Below are positions 62,171 through 64,000 of a stretch of 64,000 nt of DNA, in pieces. This stretch comes from Auricularia sp. M13 (lineage: Eukaryota > Basidiomycota > Agaricomycetes > Auriculariales > Auriculariaceae). The notes beneath the pieces were generated by a model. It was not told the origin of the DNA. It searched no databases and saw nothing but the letters and a program-made list of their open reading frames with translations. How positions within the stretch are numbered: position 1 is the stretch's first letter; each line of letters begins with the position of its first letter. The stretch covers positions 1,798,001-1,862,000 of the forward strand of contig CM073198.1 of NCBI GenBank assembly GCA_037042915.1. The letters run 5' to 3'. Made by a program: the position numbers and the translations under genes.

Positions 62171-63327
62171 ATGCGTCACTCCTGGGCCAGCCTGCCGCCC
62201 GAGCTGCTCTTTCTCATCCTCGAGCCGGAGCCCGCGGCGTCGTCGGCCGTAGCCTCGCGACGCACCCACCGGCAACTTCTGCTCGTCTGCGCGCTCGTCT
62301 GCAAGACGTGGGCGGACATCGCGCAGACGGTACTCTTCCGCCACATTCACGTCGAGCATACGCCCGAATACCGCAACGTCTTCGCACGCCTGGTTTCCAC
62401 GCTGTCCTACCTTTCACACACTAAGCGGTTCCTCCCGCTTGCAACGCGCACTCTGGCCGTCGACGTCGGTGACCACTGGCTACCGCACGGGAAGACCTGC
62501 ACACACGCCGACACGTCCTCCGTCGCGCTCGCCGTGCATCTCTGCTCGCGGCTGGGCCATCTCCGCCTGCACGTGCGCGAAGGTGTGCGGCACTCGTTCT
62601 CTGAGTCGAGCCTGGTACTGCTTCGCACGACGCGCACCGTCACGAAGCTCTCCATAACCGCGGACAGCTCGCCGATGCTGCCGCAGCTGCTGCACGTCTG
62701 GCCGCAGCTGACCTTCCTCGACTCGCGCACATCGTCCGGCTTCCCGTCGCCCGTGACGCCGGCGGAGCTGCCCGCGCGCTGTGCGATCCGCGAGCTGCAC
62801 GCGAGCGGTACCGCGCCGGACAGCATCGCGCGGCTCGCTGCGCCGTTCGCGGGCTCACTGCGCGCGCTGACTCTCGTCTCGCATCAGCGCACCGGCGCGC
62901 CGCCGACACGCACGCTCTTCGACGGCTCCGTGCCGCTGCCCGCGCTCGAGAGCGCGACGCTGGACTGCGAATTTGACGCGCGCACGCTCGACGCGCTCCC
63001 CAGCGGCATCGCGCACCTCGGCCTCGTCTTCTGGGACACAGCGCTCTTCGCTGTGCTCCGCGCGTTCGTATCCCGGCGCAGCGGCACGCTGAAGGCCCTC
63101 TCGCTACTCGCGCCGAGAGCATGCAGTGCTACTGGACGCGGCGCATGCGCAGACGAAAGCGGCCTGCTGGACCTTTGCGCGCAGAACGGGATCACCGTCA
63201 GGTACCGCACTCGGGTAAGCACTCCCCGCTTCCTCCTCTCCTGCCCCCTTCTCTGACTTGCGACCCCGTTCTCACTACATTCGTCGCGCAGGAAGAGCTC
63301 GTGACGTCAGGCGCCACCTGGTACTGA
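62171..63327 (+). CDS. F-box-like/LRR protein
   Basis: Two exons, 62171-63214 and 63292-63327, give 359 residues. The start MRHSWASLPPELL is followed at once by the F-box (LPPELLFLILEPEPA, LLLVCALVCKTWADIAQTVL), and then by leucine-rich, LRR-like repeats (SRLGHLRLHVREGV, LPQLLHVWPQLTFLDSR, IAHLGLVFWDTALFAVLR). The last exon adds only EELVTSGATWY. A presumed adaptor of an SCF-type ubiquitin ligase; substrate unknown. An in-frame ATG at 62135 would add 12 residues, but the start next to the F-box is typical. Very GC-rich coding sequence. It is unrelated in detail to the F-box-like gene at 30.8 kb, which has a coiled-coil leader. Confidence 0.8.
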
Positions 63328-64000
63328 CCTCCGATCCAGCAACGCCCCTGCACAACCTGGCGCGCCACGCGAACGCGGCACCAATTTTCCGGGCAGCACT
63401 CATAACAGGACGCGTCGCGGCCGCTGTGGGCTGCTGCGCATCACATCAGCACCGCGCAAATGAACTGCTGCCAGTACCAGTCGCATAATCGCATCGAACC
63501 TTGAATTTCGGGTCTGAGTCCGAGTCGGCCACTGTTCTTCGTCCATTGTATCCCCCCTGCGCGACTTGTGCGAGCAGAATAATACCCCCTCGAGCACTTT
63601 TCTTGGACGGAATGGACGGCGGCGATATCACCTGACGAATTAAACCTGCATGAAATGCAAGCGTCTGTGCACCCGCTCGTCCTGCACCCCTCATGATCAG
63701 GCTGTCGGGAAGAGGTGCGGCCGTTCCTGCACCATCATCTGCCTTGTTCTATCCGGGAGGATCAGTCTGCAACTCTGCGGTTCACACGCTCGCCCGGCTG
63801 TGCAGCTGCTCGTTATTATTATGCGCGGTTCTCCCTTCCCAGGTCTCCGGGCGGGTCCGGGACAGTGGCAGGCAGGCGTCGGGTCTTGCATTGCATGCAT
63901 GCGCAACAACAAAGAGAAGTCGCCCTGATTTGGACTGCCCTCACTATCGACGGGGCGGGCGCCTCTTTGCCCTCCACTCGAATCATGACCAAGTGCTTTG
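63328..64000. other. 3' flank of the F-box gene to the window end
   Basis: 673 bp with no gene recognised; a neighbouring gene may begin beyond the window. Confidence 0.45.

Overview
The window comes from a filamentous basidiomycete, almost certainly a mushroom-forming Agaricomycete. Genes are GC-rich, tightly spaced and split by many short (about 50-70 bp) GT-AG introns. The gene families fit: a DUF6533-type seven-helix membrane protein, F-box-like/LRR proteins, Zn2Cys6 and CENP-B-type DNA-binding proteins, a BCS1-like paralogue, and unmistakable eukaryotic housekeeping genes (FEN1/RAD27, PRP8).

Layout. 0.3-3.5 kb (-): Zn(II)2Cys6 transcription factor. 3.5-7.1 kb: no gene recognised. 7.1-9.7 kb (-): DUF6533 membrane protein, followed by a second, poorly resolved membrane protein (10.3-11.2 kb, -). 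The latter is divergent from an intact single-exon N-acetylglucosamine kinase (11.28-12.37 kb, +). 12.5-14.6 kb (-): a helical-domain/TPR gene interrupted by a 417-bp terminal-inverted-repeat element with a TA target duplication. 16.5-18.3 kb (-): CENP-B/psq-type HTH protein without a transposase domain. 21.4-23.4 kb (+): FEN1, 11 exons solved in frame. 24.1-29.8 kb (+): tandem pair of double-SDR proteins related to the dehydrogenase half of peroxisomal multifunctional enzyme Fox2. 30.8-32.4 kb (+): F-box-like protein. 32.7-33.2 kb (-): Hsp20 copy A. 33.9-35.7 kb (-): single-pass membrane protein. 35.7-40.2 kb: repeat-rich gap with a minisatellite. 40.2-41.2 kb (+): BCS1-like gene lacking Walker A. 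41.4-49.7 kb (-): PRP8. 50.4-50.9 kb (+): Hsp20 copy B. 51.3-54.2 kb (+): proline-rich/RG-rich protein. 54.7-55.2 kb (+): Hsp20 copy C. 56.1-57.2 kb (-): disrupted unknown gene. 57.7-59.2 kb (-): DHHC palmitoyltransferase. 59.2-62.2 kb: repeats and fragments. 62.2-63.3 kb (+): second F-box-like gene.

There is no single operon-like system. The striking content is evolutionary: (i) three near-identical Hsp20 genes with the same heat-shock element and TATA box, two of them as ~1-kb inverted blocks on either side of the PRP8 segment; (ii) two tandem Fox2-like proteins whose second SDR domain has lost YxxxK and whose hydratase domain is absent; (iii) a small DNA transposon caught inside a TPR gene, where precise removal restores the frame; (iv) a BCS1 relative with its ATP-binding segment deleted.

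Limits: everything was read by eye. Exon boundaries are firm for FEN1, the CENP-B-type gene, the Hsp20 genes, the NAG kinase and the 62-kb F-box gene. Elsewhere the span is given and internal splicing is only partly resolved. No tRNA, rRNA or CRISPR was recognised.
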